NCBI GenBank assembly: GCA_900110595.1 | Contig: FOEZ01000002.1 | Coordinates: 310,001-374,000, forward strand | Reading direction: 5' to 3' | Length of the DNA stretch: 64,000 nucleotides | Origin: Arthrobacter sp. OV608 | GTDB taxonomy: Bacteria; Actinomycetota; Actinomycetes; Actinomycetales; Micrococcaceae | Shown: positions 51,078-59,825 of the stretch, piece after piece | Position numbering within the stretch: position 1 is the first letter of the stretch | Layout: each line of letters opens with the position of its first letter | Position numbers and translations under genes: made by a program | Notes under the pieces: generated by a model | Database searches by the model: none | What the model was told of the DNA's origin: nothing | The model's input: only the letters and a program-made list of their open reading frames with translations

Positions 51078-51114
51078 GCGCCGGCTGCCCGCTGGGGGCA
51101 GGTTAACCGGCGCC
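51078..51114 (+). promoter_or_regulatory. 5'-UTR hairpin ahead of the Ala/Asp repeat gene
   Basis: GGCGCCGG and CCGGCGCC enclose an inner CTGCCC/GGGCAG pair. The hairpin starts close to where transcription should begin given a TACTAT -10 at 51066-51071, and ends just before the GGAG ribosome site. It may affect mRNA stability or translation. Confidence 0.45.
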
Positions 51115-51130
51115 GATGTGGAGGTTTTGA

Positions 51131-51886
51131 GTGAGCATGGAACAGGAAATGCGTCCCTTGACCGACGATGAACTGATCGCAGAGCAGGCCACGGCTTTGC
51201 CGGACAAGGAAGTTGCCTCTGTCCTTGACCTGAACGCGGACCTGGATCTGGGTATCGACGCGGCAGCGCCCATCGACCTTGCCGTTGCGGCCAACGCCAA
51301 CGTGGCGGCCCCCATCGACGCGGCCGCCTCGGCCAACATCCTCTCCTTCGGCTCGGAGGCGCAGGCGCTGGCCGACCAGGGCGTCATGATCGATCAGGGC
51401 ATCGTGGCCGACGCCAACGCCGAGTCCACGCAGGACAGCGTCATCGACCAGGGCAACGACACCGTCGACGACGGCACGACAGGTACCGCAGGCACCGCCA
51501 CCGGCACGGATGGCACCGGTACAGCGGCCGACGGCGGGAGCCTCCTCCCCGATGGAACGGGTACGGACGGACTCGTCCCCGGCGGCGTGGGCGACGCCCT
51601 GCCCGATGTTGGCGCTGTGCCGGTGGATCCCGCGGCGGCGCTCGACGGGGACCTGCTCAACGTCAACGTGGACCTTGCGGCCGACGCGGACATTGCCGCG
51701 CCGATCAACGGAGCCGTGGCAGCCAACGCCAACGTGGCCGCACCGATCGACGCAGCCGTCGCTGCCAACATTGGATCGATCGGCAGCCAGGCCTACGCCG
51801 TGGCGGACCAGGATGCACTGATCACCCAGCACATCGAGGGCGCAGCGAACGCCTCTGCTGACCAGCAGTCCAACCTCGAACAGTAA
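51131..51886 (+). CDS. Ala/Asp-rich protein with two 73-residue repeats
   Basis: 251 residues with no signal peptide or membrane helix. Residues 1-33 are an acidic leader-like segment (MRPLTDDELIAEQATALPDK). Repeat A (about 35-108) and repeat B (178-250) align along their length, each with AVAANANVAAPIDAA in the middle and an ADQ..I.Q closing. Between them is a Gly/Thr/Asp linker with TGTDGTGTAADGG. No enzyme fold is seen; similar proteins are sometimes loosely called peptidoglycan binding. GGAGG lies before GTG 51131. The next gene, seven bases downstream, is a PqqD/M50 protease, so this protein may be its substrate or precursor. Confidence 0.85.
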   Translation: MSMEQEMRPLTDDELIAEQATALPDKEVASVLDLNADLDLGIDAAAPIDLAVAANANVAAPIDAAASANILSFGSEAQALADQGVMIDQGIVADANAESTQDSVIDQGNDTVDDGTTGTAGTATGTDGTGTAADGGSLLPDGTGTDGLVPGGVGDALPDVGAVPVDPAAALDGDLLNVNVDLAADADIAAPINGAVAANANVAAPIDAAVAANIGSIGSQAYAVADQDALITQHIEGAANASADQQSNLEQ

Positions 51887-51892
51887 ACACAG

Positions 51893-54346
51893 ATGACCCA
51901 CACCAGCGGTGGGCCGCGCCCCCAGGCCGGCCCGCCGTCGTCTGCTGCGCCCCTGGCCGGGCACCAGCTGCCGGTCCCTGCCCGGGCCGATGGCGTCCAG
52001 CTGATCGGACAGTCCCAGGGATCCGGCTACCGGGAACCCCCTTCGCTGGTCCGCCGCGGGGATGGCCAGACCCTCCAGCTGACGCCGCTGCTGTTCGCGG
52101 TGCTGGAGGCAGTGGACGGCAGCCGGACCGTGGAGGACATCGCGGAGCACGCCAGTGCAGCATCGGCGAGGCTCATCAGCGCCGATAACGTGCGCGCGTT
52201 GATGGACTCCCAGCTGCTGCCGCTGGGCCTGCTCCGGCTGGCAGACGGGTCACAACCCGAGGTGCGCAAGGCCGACCCCCTGCTCGGCATGCGCTTCCGC
52301 TACATAGTGACGGACCCGGAACGCACCCGCAGGATCACCGCACCCTTCGCCGTCCTCTTCCACCCGCTGATCGTGGTGGCGGTGACGGCGGCGTTCCTGG
52401 CCTCGTGCTGGTGGGTGCTGATGGTGAAGGGGCTGGGCTCGGCGACCCATGAGGCGTTCGACAACCCTGTCCTGCTCCTGCTGATCCTTGCCGTCACCAT
52501 CCTGTCCGCCGGCTTCCACGAGTTCGGCCACGCAGCCGCCGCGCGCAAGGGCGGCGCCACGCCCGGCGCCATGGGGACGGGTCTTTACCTCATCTGGCCG
52601 GCGTTCTTCACGGACGTCACCGATTCCTACCGGCTGGGCCGCGGCGGCAGGCTCCGCACGGACCTGGGCGGACTGTACTTCAATGCCATCGTTGCGGTGG
52701 CCATCATGGCGCTGTGGTGGGCCACCGGCTTCGACGCGCTGCTGCTGGTGGTGGTCACGCAGATCCTGCAGATGGTCCGGCAGCTGCTGCCGCTGGTCCG
52801 GTTTGACGGCTACCACATCCTGGCGGACGCCACCGGGGTCCCGGACCTCTTCCAGCGCATCAAGCCGGTCCTGCTCGGCCTGCTCCCCTGGCGGTGGGGC
52901 CGCCCGGAAAACAAGGTCCTCAAGCCCTGGGCGCGCGCCGTGGTGACGCTGTGGGTCCTGGTTACCGTGCCACTGCTGATCTTTAGCCTGGCCATGATGG
53001 TGGTCTCGCTCCCGCGGCTGCTCGCCACCGCCTGGGCCAGCGCCGCCAAACAGCAGGCAATGCTCAGCCAGAGCCTTTCCGACGGCGACATTGCCGGCGC
53101 TGCCGTGCGCACCTTGGCGATCGCCGCCGTTGCCCTGCCTACGGTAGGCATGCTCTACATCCTGTTCCGGCTCCTGCGGCAGCTGGTCACCGGGCTCTGG
53201 CAGAAGACGCGCGGCAGGTTTGTGCAGCGCACCGCTGCGATGTGTGCTGTGGCGGCACTGCTGGCCGGGCTGGCTTGGGCATGGTGGCCCGACGGCGGGA
53301 CGTACCGTCCGGTCCAGCCCTACGAACGCGGCACGCTGGCTGATGCCACCGCCTCCGTCCTGCCCACAGCGGTCACGGCCCTTCATGAGGGCGCCAGCGG
53401 CACGACGGTTGCGCTCTGGCCTGAAGGAGCCGCGACGCCAACCCGGGAGAACCCGCAGCTGGCCATGGTGCTGGTTCCCGTTGAGAATTCCGCTGCTGGT
53501 TCACCTGCTGGGTCGCCGGCTGTTTCCCCGGCCGGATCCCATGGCTCAGCCGCATTGTCGTGGGTGTTCCCGTTCGACCGGCCCGCGGCTCCCCGGGAGG
53601 GCGGCAACCAGGCGCTGGCGGTGAACACCAGCGATGGTTCCGTCACCTACAGTGTTGCTTTCGCGCTGGTATGGGCAGAGGACGGCGAACCCGTAGACAC
53701 CCGGAATGAAGCCTACGCCTTTGCCAGCTGCACCGGCTGCGCGGCCGTGGCAGTGGGATTCCAGGTGGTCCTCGTGGTGGGGCAGACGGACGTCATCGTG
53801 CCCGAGAACCTGTCCGCGGCAGCAAACTACAACTGCTTCGAATGCCTCACGTACGCCCTCGCCAGCCAGCTGGTCCTCACCCTGGACGGCCCGCTGACGG
53901 ATCAAGGGATGGCTTCACTGCAAGCCCTGTGGACCGAGATCGCGGAGTACGGCCGGAACATCCGGAACGTGCCGCTCTCGGAGATCCAGGGCCGGCTCGC
54001 CGCCTACAAGGAGCAGATCACGGCCATTATCAAGGCCGATCCCGGCGCCACGAAAAGCCCATCGTCCGGAATATCCCCGTCCACGGGTGCGCCGGGCGGG
54101 ACGCCGAGGGCCACCACGCCAACCGAACCCGGACGTCCCGCACCCGGGCAGTCCGCACCCGGCCCAGGCACGGGGACCCAGGCACCCGCGCCGGCAGGGA
54201 CGGCCGCTCCCGCCGCACCGGTGACGGAGCCGGCCCCGGGCGGCGCACCGCCGTCGTACATTCCCGTTGAGACGCCGGTCCCAACGGCGGATACTGGGGG
54301 CACGGCCCCCGCCGTGGAACCCCAGCCGACCGCAAACCCCAGCTAG
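51893..54346 (+). CDS. PqqD/RRE-like domain fused to M50 membrane metalloprotease
   Basis: 817 residues. Residues about 45-130 look like a PqqD-type winged helix (SLVRRGDGQTLQLTPLLFAV.LEAVDGSRTVEDIAEHA). A multi-pass membrane segment follows with the M50 zinc site HEFGH at 209-213 and the later FDGYHILAD that supplies the third ligand. After more helices to about 460 comes an outward domain with two C-x2-C pairs (C613/C616 and C648/C651) and a long Pro/Gly/Thr/Ala-rich tail (690-817). The family is known as peptide zinc metalloprotease (YydH-like), which handles ribosomal peptides. The start is ATG 51893. It is coupled to the repeat protein. Confidence 0.88.
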   Translation: MTHTSGGPRPQAGPPSSAAPLAGHQLPVPARADGVQLIGQSQGSGYREPPSLVRRGDGQTLQLTPLLFAVLEAVDGSRTVEDIAEHASAASARLISADNVRALMDSQLLPLGLLRLADGSQPEVRKADPLLGMRFRYIVTDPERTRRITAPFAVLFHPLIVVAVTAAFLASCWWVLMVKGLGSATHEAFDNPVLLLLILAVTILSAGFHEFGHAAAARKGGATPGAMGTGLYLIWPAFFTDVTDSYRLGRGGRLRTDLGGLYFNAIVAVAIMALWWATGFDALLLVVVTQILQMVRQLLPLVRFDGYHILADATGVPDLFQRIKPVLLGLLPWRWGRPENKVLKPWARAVVTLWVLVTVPLLIFSLAMMVVSLPRLLATAWASAAKQQAMLSQSLSDGDIAGAAVRTLAIAAVALPTVGMLYILFRLLRQLVTGLWQKTRGRFVQRTAAMCAVAALLAGLAWAWWPDGGTYRPVQPYERGTLADATASVLPTAVTALHEGASGTTVALWPEGAATPTRENPQLAMVLVPVENSAAGSPAGSPAVSPAGSHGSAALSWVFPFDRPAAPREGGNQALAVNTSDGSVTYSVAFALVWAEDGEPVDTRNEAYAFASCTGCAAVAVGFQVVLVVGQTDVIVPENLSAAANYNCFECLTYALASQLVLTLDGPLTDQGMASLQALWTEIAEYGRNIRNVPLSEIQGRLAAYKEQITAIIKADPGATKSPSSGISPSTGAPGGTPRATTPTEPGRPAPGQSAPGPGTGTQAPAPAGTAAPAAPVTEPAPGGAPPSYIPVETPVPTADTGGTAPAVEPQPTANPS

Positions 54347-54354
54347 GAGAGCAG

Positions 54355-54561
54355 ATGTCTTTGAGCAAGGGAACGTCCGTGGAATGGAATACGCCGCAGG
54401 GCAAGACACACGGCAGGATCGTCGAGAAGAAGACCAACGACTTCGAGCTGGACGGCCATACCCACCGTGCCAGCGAGGACGAGCCCCAGTACGTCGTCGA
54501 GTCCGCGGAAACCGGAGCACACGCGGCCCACAAAGCCTCGGCGCTGACGGAAAAGAAGTAG
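54355..54561 (+). CDS. DUF2945 (hypervirulence-associated TUDOR-domain) protein
   Basis: 68 residues: SLSKGTSVEWNTPQGKTHGRIVEKKTNDFELDGHTHRASEDEPQYVVES. This is the small beta-barrel TUDOR-like DUF2945 domain, with the usual GxVxWxxxxGxxxGxI pattern. AGGAGAGC lies before ATG 54355. Its role is unclear; it is widespread in soil bacteria. It sits eight bases after the M50 gene and three bases before the quinone reductase, so the run may be one transcript. Confidence 0.9.
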   Translation: MSLSKGTSVEWNTPQGKTHGRIVEKKTNDFELDGHTHRASEDEPQYVVESAETGAHAAHKASALTEKK

Positions 54562-54564
54562 CCG

Positions 54565-55761
54565 GTGGCCGCGCAGCACGAAGTGGTCATCATCGGCGGC
54601 GGCAACGCGGGCATCTCGCTCGCCGCCCGGCTGGAGCGGTACGGCGTCAAGGATGTGGCCGTCGTCGAACCCCGGGACCACCATCTGTACCAGCCACTGT
54701 TCTCGCACATCGCCGGGGGCAGGGCCTCGGCCAAGGAAGCCGTCCGGCCCCAGGAACAGCTGATTCCGGAGGGCGTCACCTGGATCCGGGACGCCGCTGC
54801 CGGGGTGGACACGGACTCCAACACCGTGACCCTTCAGTCCGGTGCCACCGTGGCCTACGGGCAGCTGGTGGTGTGCCCGGGCCTGCAGTATGACTGGGAA
54901 GCAGTGCCCGGCCTCGCCGAAGCCGTCCATTCACCACACGGCGCCTCGCACTACGAGTTCGAGCTGGCTCCCAAGGCCTGGACCCTGCTGAGCGGGCTGG
55001 AATCCGGCACCGCCCTTTTCACCATGCCTGCCGGCCCCATCAAGTGCGGCGGCGCGGCGCAGAAGCCCATGTACCTGGCCTGCGACTACTGGAAGGCGCG
55101 GGGCGTGCTGGACCGGATCCGGGTGGTGATGGTCCAGCCCTATCCCACGGTGTTCGGGGTGCCGGAGGTGGACCGGGAGCTGGACCGCAAGATCGCCGAA
55201 TACGGCATCGAGCTGTGGACCAACAGCGAACTGGTGTCCGTGGACGCGGCGGGCCAGGTGGCCACCATCCGCAACACCGGGTCCGGCGCGGAGGAGAACC
55301 TGCACTACGACGTCATCAACGGTGTCCCGCCGCAGTCAGCGCCGGACTGGCTCAAGGCAACGGACCTGCCCTCTGCCGGAGACGCCGGCGGTTTTGTGGA
55401 GGTGGACCGGCAAACCCTGCGGCACATCCGGTTTCCGAACGTCTGGTCCCTGGGCGATGCTGCCGGGACCACCAACTCCAAGTCCGGCGGCGCCCTGCGG
55501 AAACAAACCAAGGTGCTGGCCAAGAACCTGGTGGCCGCCCGGAAAGGGAAGGCGCTGCCGGCCAAGTACAACGGCTACTCGGTGTGCCCCTTCACGGTCT
55601 CCCGGAACACCGTGGTGTTCGCCGAGTTCGACGACCGCTACCGGCCCATGCCCACCGTGCCCCGGGTGCCCACCTGGAACGAGAGCAGGCTGTCCTGGGT
55701 GGTGGACCGGGACATTTTCCCGCAGGTGTACTGGAAGATGATCCTCAAAGGGCGGGCCTAG
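54565..55761 (+). CDS. sqr: Sulfide:quinone oxidoreductase (type II-like)
   Basis: 398 residues. FAD motif VIIGGGNAGISLAARL at 8-23. Redox Cys are visible in GPIKCGGAAQKPMYLACDYW and SVCPFTVSRNTVVFAEFDDRY, a pattern of the type II SQR group related to eukaryotic SQOR. The second dinucleotide site and the NVWSLGDAAGTTNSKSGGALRKQ motif complete the fold. It oxidises sulfide and passes electrons to quinone. The start is GTG 54565, coupled to the DUF2945 stop. The gene overlaps the convergent GNAT gene by 17 bases. No persulfide dioxygenase or rhodanese lies next to it. Confidence 0.9.
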   Translation: MAAQHEVVIIGGGNAGISLAARLERYGVKDVAVVEPRDHHLYQPLFSHIAGGRASAKEAVRPQEQLIPEGVTWIRDAAAGVDTDSNTVTLQSGATVAYGQLVVCPGLQYDWEAVPGLAEAVHSPHGASHYEFELAPKAWTLLSGLESGTALFTMPAGPIKCGGAAQKPMYLACDYWKARGVLDRIRVVMVQPYPTVFGVPEVDRELDRKIAEYGIELWTNSELVSVDAAGQVATIRNTGSGAEENLHYDVINGVPPQSAPDWLKATDLPSAGDAGGFVEVDRQTLRHIRFPNVWSLGDAAGTTNSKSGGALRKQTKVLAKNLVAARKGKALPAKYNGYSVCPFTVSRNTVVFAEFDDRYRPMPTVPRVPTWNESRLSWVVDRDIFPQVYWKMILKGRA

Positions 55762-56341
55762 GCTCTTTCAGGGCGCGGTTGGGGAGGGACCGGGCCACGC
55801 GCCACTCGTCCGCCAGGACCGCGTAGACCAGTTCGGTGGCCCACCCGCCTTTGTAGTGCCACTTGTCCACGTGCCGCGCCTCCTGCCGCATGCCTATCCG
55901 CCGGCAGAGCTCTGCGGATGCCGTGTTGAGTTCGTCCAGCCGCGCCTCGATCCGGTGCATGCCCAGCTCCTCGAAACCCAGCCGAAGCACCGCCTCCGCA
56001 GCTTCCGTGGCGTAGCCCTTGCCCCTGGCGCCCGGCGCCAGACTCCAGCCCACTTCACCCTGGCCATTCCCGGGCAGCCACTTGAGCACCACCTCGCCCT
56101 GAAGCCCGGATTCACCGCAGGCCTCGATGGCCAGCGCCACCCAGTCCCCCTCCTTCTCGAAGACGAAGTTGGCGTACCGGCCCACCCGCTCCATGGACTC
56201 CGTGTACGTCTTGGCCGGGCCGGGCAGGAACCGGGCGGTTTCCGGCAGCGAATGGTAGGCGTGGAAGTCGTCCAGGTCCCGGCCCTCAAAGCGGCGCAGG
56301 ATGAGCCGCTCCGTACGGATCGGCAGGGTGATCTGCTGCAT
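55745..56341 (-). CDS. GNAT-family acetyltransferase (RimJ-like)
   Basis: 198 residues with the RimJ/RimL-type layout: LPIRTERLILRRFEGRDLDDFHAYHS, acetyl-CoA motif A in EVGWSLAPGARGKGYATEAAEAVLRLGFEELGMHRIEARLDELNTASAELCRRIGM. It transfers acetyl groups to amines, perhaps a protein N-terminus. It overlaps the 3' end of the SQR gene in antisense orientation. A GGGAACCC-type repeat lies upstream of its start. Confidence 0.92.
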   Translation of the reverse strand: MQQITLPIRTERLILRRFEGRDLDDFHAYHSLPETARFLPGPAKTYTESMERVGRYANFVFEKEGDWVALAIEACGESGLQGEVVLKWLPGNGQGEVGWSLAPGARGKGYATEAAEAVLRLGFEELGMHRIEARLDELNTASAELCRRIGMRQEARHVDKWHYKGGWATELVYAVLADEWRVARSLPNRALKEPRPAL

Positions 56342-56405
56342 GGACCGAGGCTAACCCATGGCCCGGCGATTGCTCCAAAAACGTCGTTGTGGAGGTCTAA
56401 AAGGC

Positions 56406-56449
56406 TAGGCCCACGCCGGGCGGGTTCCCTGGCCGAGCTAGCGATGCGA
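56406..56449. repeat. GGGAACCC interspersed repeat, copy A
   Basis: Read on the minus strand it has CTCGCA, CGGCCAGGGAACCCG and GGCGTGGGCC in that order, the same blocks as at 60341-60379. Confidence 0.6.
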
Positions 56450-56471
56450 GGGTGCCGGCGGGAGCAATGAG

Positions 56472-56494
56472 GAGCCGACGGCGGCCGTCGGCTC
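56472..56494. repeat. Perfect 23-base palindrome
   Basis: GAGCCGACGGC, one base, GCCGTCGGCTC, about 118 bases before the TRAP lipoprotein start. It could be an operator or a repeat. Confidence 0.6.
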
Positions 56495-56611
56495 GCAGTG
56501 GTTCGCTTGCCGTTGCTCCAGTCACCTTCCCGGCGTATGGTTCGCGTACGGGCTGCTGGCGCCTGCGCTTTTCGGCGTTTTCCGCTGTCCCTTCTCTCCG
56601 AAGGCTGTGCC

Positions 56612-57727
56612 ATGTTGAAGCCAGCGATTCCCCGGGCAGCCTTCCTCGCGTTCGCCATGGTGCTGCCCCTGGCGGCGTGCACCTACGAGGACAACTCGGA
56701 GGGCCCGACCCAACCGGCGACAACAGCTCCCGCCGATGTCAAGGTCCTGCGCATCGGCACGCAGGATGACGGAAATGTCCCAACCCGCGGCCAGATCGAG
56801 GAGTTTGCCCGGCAGGTCAGGGAACGTTCCGGCGGGAGCCTCTTGATTGAGCCGGTCTTTAGGGCAGGCGGCGGTGAGGTGAGGGCCTGGGACCAACTAG
56901 TGGCACACAGGGTAATGAGCGGAGACCTGGAAATGGCTGTCATCCCGGCCCGCACCTGGGACACCGAGGGAGTGCTGTCCTTCCGGGCACTCTCAGCGCC
57001 CTTCCTGGTGACCTCCAGCGCCGTTATCAAGGAAGTGGTCAAACCCGAGTTCGCGCAGGGCATGCTGGCCGGCTTGAAGGACGTGGGCCTCACCGGCCTG
57101 GCGATGTTCCCGGACGGCCCGCGGGTGCTGTTCTCCTTCACCACGCCCATCCTCACGCCGGAAGACATCAAGGGGAAAGTGATCAGGGCACCACTGTCCG
57201 ATACCAATTTCGCTGTCTTGGCGGCCTTGGGAGCAGTACCCGAGGACCTGGCCGAGCAGGAATTCGGTGGAGGTGTAGACGCCGGAACCGTGGCCGGCGC
57301 CGAGTCCTCTTTGGCTTATGCCTCCAATCTGCCTATTGCATTGAACAAGACCGGCCACGCCATCGCCACCGGAAACCTGGTGGTCCATTCGAAGATCAAC
57401 ACGATGGTGATCAATAACCAAGCCCGGGGTGCGCTCAGCGCCGAGGAGCAGCAGATTCTCCAGGACGCAGCGGACTACACCCGGGAATGGGCATCCTCGC
57501 TGGCCTCACCGCTCTCGATGGAAGCGCGGCGGTACTGCCAGGACGGCGGCAAGGTGGTGCTGGCAACCGAAGAGCAACTGGCCGCCTTCCACGACGCCGC
57601 AGCCGCGCTGTACAGCACCCTCGAGCAGGATACCGGCACCCGGAACCTGATCGCTAAGCTCCGCGAACTCGCCGCGAGGACTCCGCCCGACCCCGCCGTC
57701 GAGCCCTGCGACTACGACACTTACTGA
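56612..57727 (+). CDS. TRAP-type solute-binding lipoprotein (DctP-like)
   Basis: 371 residues. A lipobox (LPLAACTY) is followed by a DctP-type binding fold: VLRIGTQDD, FARQVRERSGGSLLIEPVF, AWDQLVAHRVMSGDLEMAVIPARTW and PEDIKGKVIRAP. It tethers to the outer face of the membrane and captures an organic acid for uptake. No DctQ/DctM membrane genes are present, so it is an orphan that may serve a sensor or a distant transporter. Its last bases overlap the convergent acetate kinase by seven. GAAGG precedes ATG 56612. Confidence 0.87.
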   Translation: MLKPAIPRAAFLAFAMVLPLAACTYEDNSEGPTQPATTAPADVKVLRIGTQDDGNVPTRGQIEEFARQVRERSGGSLLIEPVFRAGGGEVRAWDQLVAHRVMSGDLEMAVIPARTWDTEGVLSFRALSAPFLVTSSAVIKEVVKPEFAQGMLAGLKDVGLTGLAMFPDGPRVLFSFTTPILTPEDIKGKVIRAPLSDTNFAVLAALGAVPEDLAEQEFGGGVDAGTVAGAESSLAYASNLPIALNKTGHAIATGNLVVHSKINTMVINNQARGALSAEEQQILQDAADYTREWASSLASPLSMEARRYCQDGGKVVLATEEQLAAFHDAAAALYSTLEQDTGTRNLIAKLRELAARTPPDPAVEPCDYDTY

Positions 57728-58881
57728 CCGCTTCTGACGACGGCGGCCGTCGCCTCCGCGATGGCCCGTTCCTCGTCAGTGGGCACCACCAGGACGGGGA
57801 GGCCGGACTGCGGCGTGGAAATCACGCGTGGTTCCTTGGACCGCTCGGCGTTCAGGCCGGCGTCGAGCTCCACACCCAGGGCCCCCAGCTTCTCCGCCAC
57901 GAGCGCCCGGAACTGGTGCGAGTTCTCGCCGATTCCCGCGGTGAACACCAGGGCCTTGGCCCCGCCGACAGCCACGTGGTAGCCGCCGATGTACTTGGCG
58001 AGCCGGTAGGACGTGACGGCGAGCGCGGTGGCCGCCTTCCCGTCGCCGGCTTCAGCAGCCTCCACCACCGAGCGCATGTCGTTGTTGCCGGCCAGGCCCT
58101 TCAGCCCCGATTCCCGGTTGAGCATGGTGTCGATGTCCTCGGGGCTCCAGCCTGCCCGGCCGAGGAACACCAGGATGGACGGGTCCAGATCGCCCGAGCG
58201 GGTTCCCATGACCAGGCCCTCCAGCGGGGTGAAGCCCATGGAGGTGTCCACGGAGCGGCCGCCGCGGATGGCGGTGACGGAGGCGCCGTTGCCCAGGTGG
58301 GCGATGACGCCGTCGAACTCGTTGACCGGGAGGTTCAGCAGCGCAGCGGCGCGGCGGGTGACGTACTCATGGGATGTCCCGTGGAAGCCGTAGCGGCGGA
58401 TGCCGTGGTTGGTGTACAGCTCGTCCGGGACCGCATAGCGCCACGCATGTTCCGGGAGGGTGCGGTGGAAGGCGGTATCAAACACGGCCACCTGCGGCAT
58501 CTTGGGCCACTTCTTGCTGATGGCACGGATGCCCAGCACGTTGGCAGGGTTGTGCAGCGGCGCCAGCGGGTTGAGGCGCTCGATGGCGCGGGTGATCTCG
58601 TTGTCGATCAGGACCGGCTCGGCGAACCGCTCACCGCCGTGCACCACCCGGTGCCCGACGGCGGCCAGTTCCAGGTCGCCCAACTCCTGGTGGATGGCGG
58701 CGTCCACCTGTTCCAGCGCCTCGGCGTGATCCCGCGGGCCCTCGATTTCGCCGTCACCGTCGCCGCCGTTGCCCATGCCGATCTTTTCGATCAGCCCCTC
58801 GGTGAGGACGCTCCCGGCGGCGACGTCACGCACCTGGTACTTGAGGGAGGACGAGCCGGAGTTGATGACGAGCACGAGCAT
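57721..58881 (-). CDS. ackA: Acetate kinase
   Basis: 386 residues with the ASKHA signatures LVINSGSSSLKYQ at the N-terminus, GHRVVHGGERF, FDTAFHRTLPEHAWRYAVP, HLGNGASVTAIRGGRSVDTSMG and AFTAGIGENS-type VFTAGIGENSHQFR. It interconverts acetyl phosphate and acetate with ADP/ATP. AGGAGG lies before ATG 58881. Its usual partner pta lies 1.5 kb upstream on the same strand, with three unrelated genes in between. Confidence 0.97.
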   Translation of the reverse strand: MLVLVINSGSSSLKYQVRDVAAGSVLTEGLIEKIGMGNGGDGDGEIEGPRDHAEALEQVDAAIHQELGDLELAAVGHRVVHGGERFAEPVLIDNEITRAIERLNPLAPLHNPANVLGIRAISKKWPKMPQVAVFDTAFHRTLPEHAWRYAVPDELYTNHGIRRYGFHGTSHEYVTRRAAALLNLPVNEFDGVIAHLGNGASVTAIRGGRSVDTSMGFTPLEGLVMGTRSGDLDPSILVFLGRAGWSPEDIDTMLNRESGLKGLAGNNDMRSVVEAAEAGDGKAATALAVTSYRLAKYIGGYHVAVGGAKALVFTAGIGENSHQFRALVAEKLGALGVELDAGLNAERSKEPRVISTPQSGLPVLVVPTDEERAIAEATAAVVRSGQ

Positions 58882-59019
58882 GCGGGGCCTCCTGAGCCTG
58901 GCTTCTGCAGTTCAACCCCACTATATGCGGGGCCCCTGACCGCGCGGTTTCCTTGCGGATGGGCGCGGCCTGTGCCTAGAGTCGGCGGACAGGCTGGACC
59001 ACGGCGAGAGGACATTTTT

Positions 59020-59307
59020 ATGACGAACGAGCCCACCCAGATCGACGGGAACGACCCCACCAACACGGGATCCAGCAGCACCGCGCCGCTGAACGCACAA
59101 GGGGGCTCCGGAACCAAGGATCCCACCGGCGTGGAGGGCGCGAACCCGGCCCTGGACGATACCGGCGGCCTCAAAGCAGCTGAGACGGGCGATGCTCCGG
59201 AAGCGCCGGAGAACACCGAGGGCCTCGACCTCACGCCACAGGGGCTCTCCGATGAACCCGCGAAGGAAGAGGACAGCGAGAGCCTGGCCAAGCCGGACAA
59301 CAGCTAG
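59020..59307 (+). CDS. Acidic disordered small protein, 95 aa
   Basis: MTNEPTQIDGNDPTNTGSSS and onward; almost all polar residues, with short repeats of GxxAxxxTxG and no hydrophobic core. No family recognised. GAGAGG precedes ATG 59020 and a perfect terminator hairpin follows, so expression is likely. Stress-type disordered proteins of this sort are common in Micrococcaceae. Confidence 0.7.
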   Translation: MTNEPTQIDGNDPTNTGSSSTAPLNAQGGSGTKDPTGVEGANPALDDTGGLKAAETGDAPEAPENTEGLDLTPQGLSDEPAKEEDSESLAKPDNS

Positions 59308-59316
59308 GCAAGCAAA

Positions 59317-59354
59317 GGGCGACGCCGGCACCGGGGTGGGTGCCGGCGTCGCCC
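59317..59354 (+). terminator. Strong hairpin terminator
   Basis: GGGCGACGCCGGCACC and its exact complement GGTGCCGGCGTCGCCC around six bases, ten bases after the stop of the small acidic gene; the convergent membrane gene may use it too. Confidence 0.8.
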
Positions 59355-59393
59355 GTTGCTTGCCCTAAGCGGACCTCAGGTGCTTCCCGGACC

Positions 59394-59825
59394 TCAGGCG
59401 GGACGTCCGCGCGCAGGCCCCGGCGCTCCATGCACCCGCCGCCTGGAGGGAGCGCGGACAAGGCCAATGGCGGCCAACACGGCTCCCAGTCCTTCGGCCA
59501 CGGCGCTGAGCGTCTTTTCGAAGAACCACACGGGTTCGTACATGGCAGGGAACGGACCAAAGGCCGGGATGTCGAAGTACCGGTAGAGCATCACGGCCGC
59601 GAAGGCGCTCAGCAAGACAGCCAGCGCCATGGCGTAGGCAACCTTGCTGCCCCGGATCAGGACGTAGACAGCCACCAGCACCGCCGCGGCTGATTCAAGC
59701 AGGAACAGGTTGCCCTGCCCGATGCCGCCGGGGTTGGCAGCCTGGTAGCCGGGGGCCAGCAGGATATGCACCCCGGCGTCGACGAACAGCGCCAAGGCTG
59801 TCAGCACCCTCATGGCCATGTTCAT
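59394..59825 (-). CDS. Four-helix membrane protein
   Basis: 143 residues with four hydrophobic helices (LTALALFVDAGVHILLAPGY, LLESAAAVLVAVYVLI, AMALAVLLSAFAAVMLYRYF, VAEGLGAVLAAIGLV) and a basic Pro/Gly tail. A His in helix one (VHILLAPG) could bind a cofactor. It overlaps the cupredoxin stop by four bases (ATGA), so both proteins are made together; it might receive electrons or copper from the cupredoxin. No named family is recognised with certainty. Confidence 0.82.
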   Translation of the reverse strand: MNMAMRVLTALALFVDAGVHILLAPGYQAANPGGIGQGNLFLLESAAAVLVAVYVLIRGSKVAYAMALAVLLSAFAAVMLYRYFDIPAFGPFPAMYEPVWFFEKTLSAVAEGLGAVLAAIGLVRAPSRRRVHGAPGPARGRPA

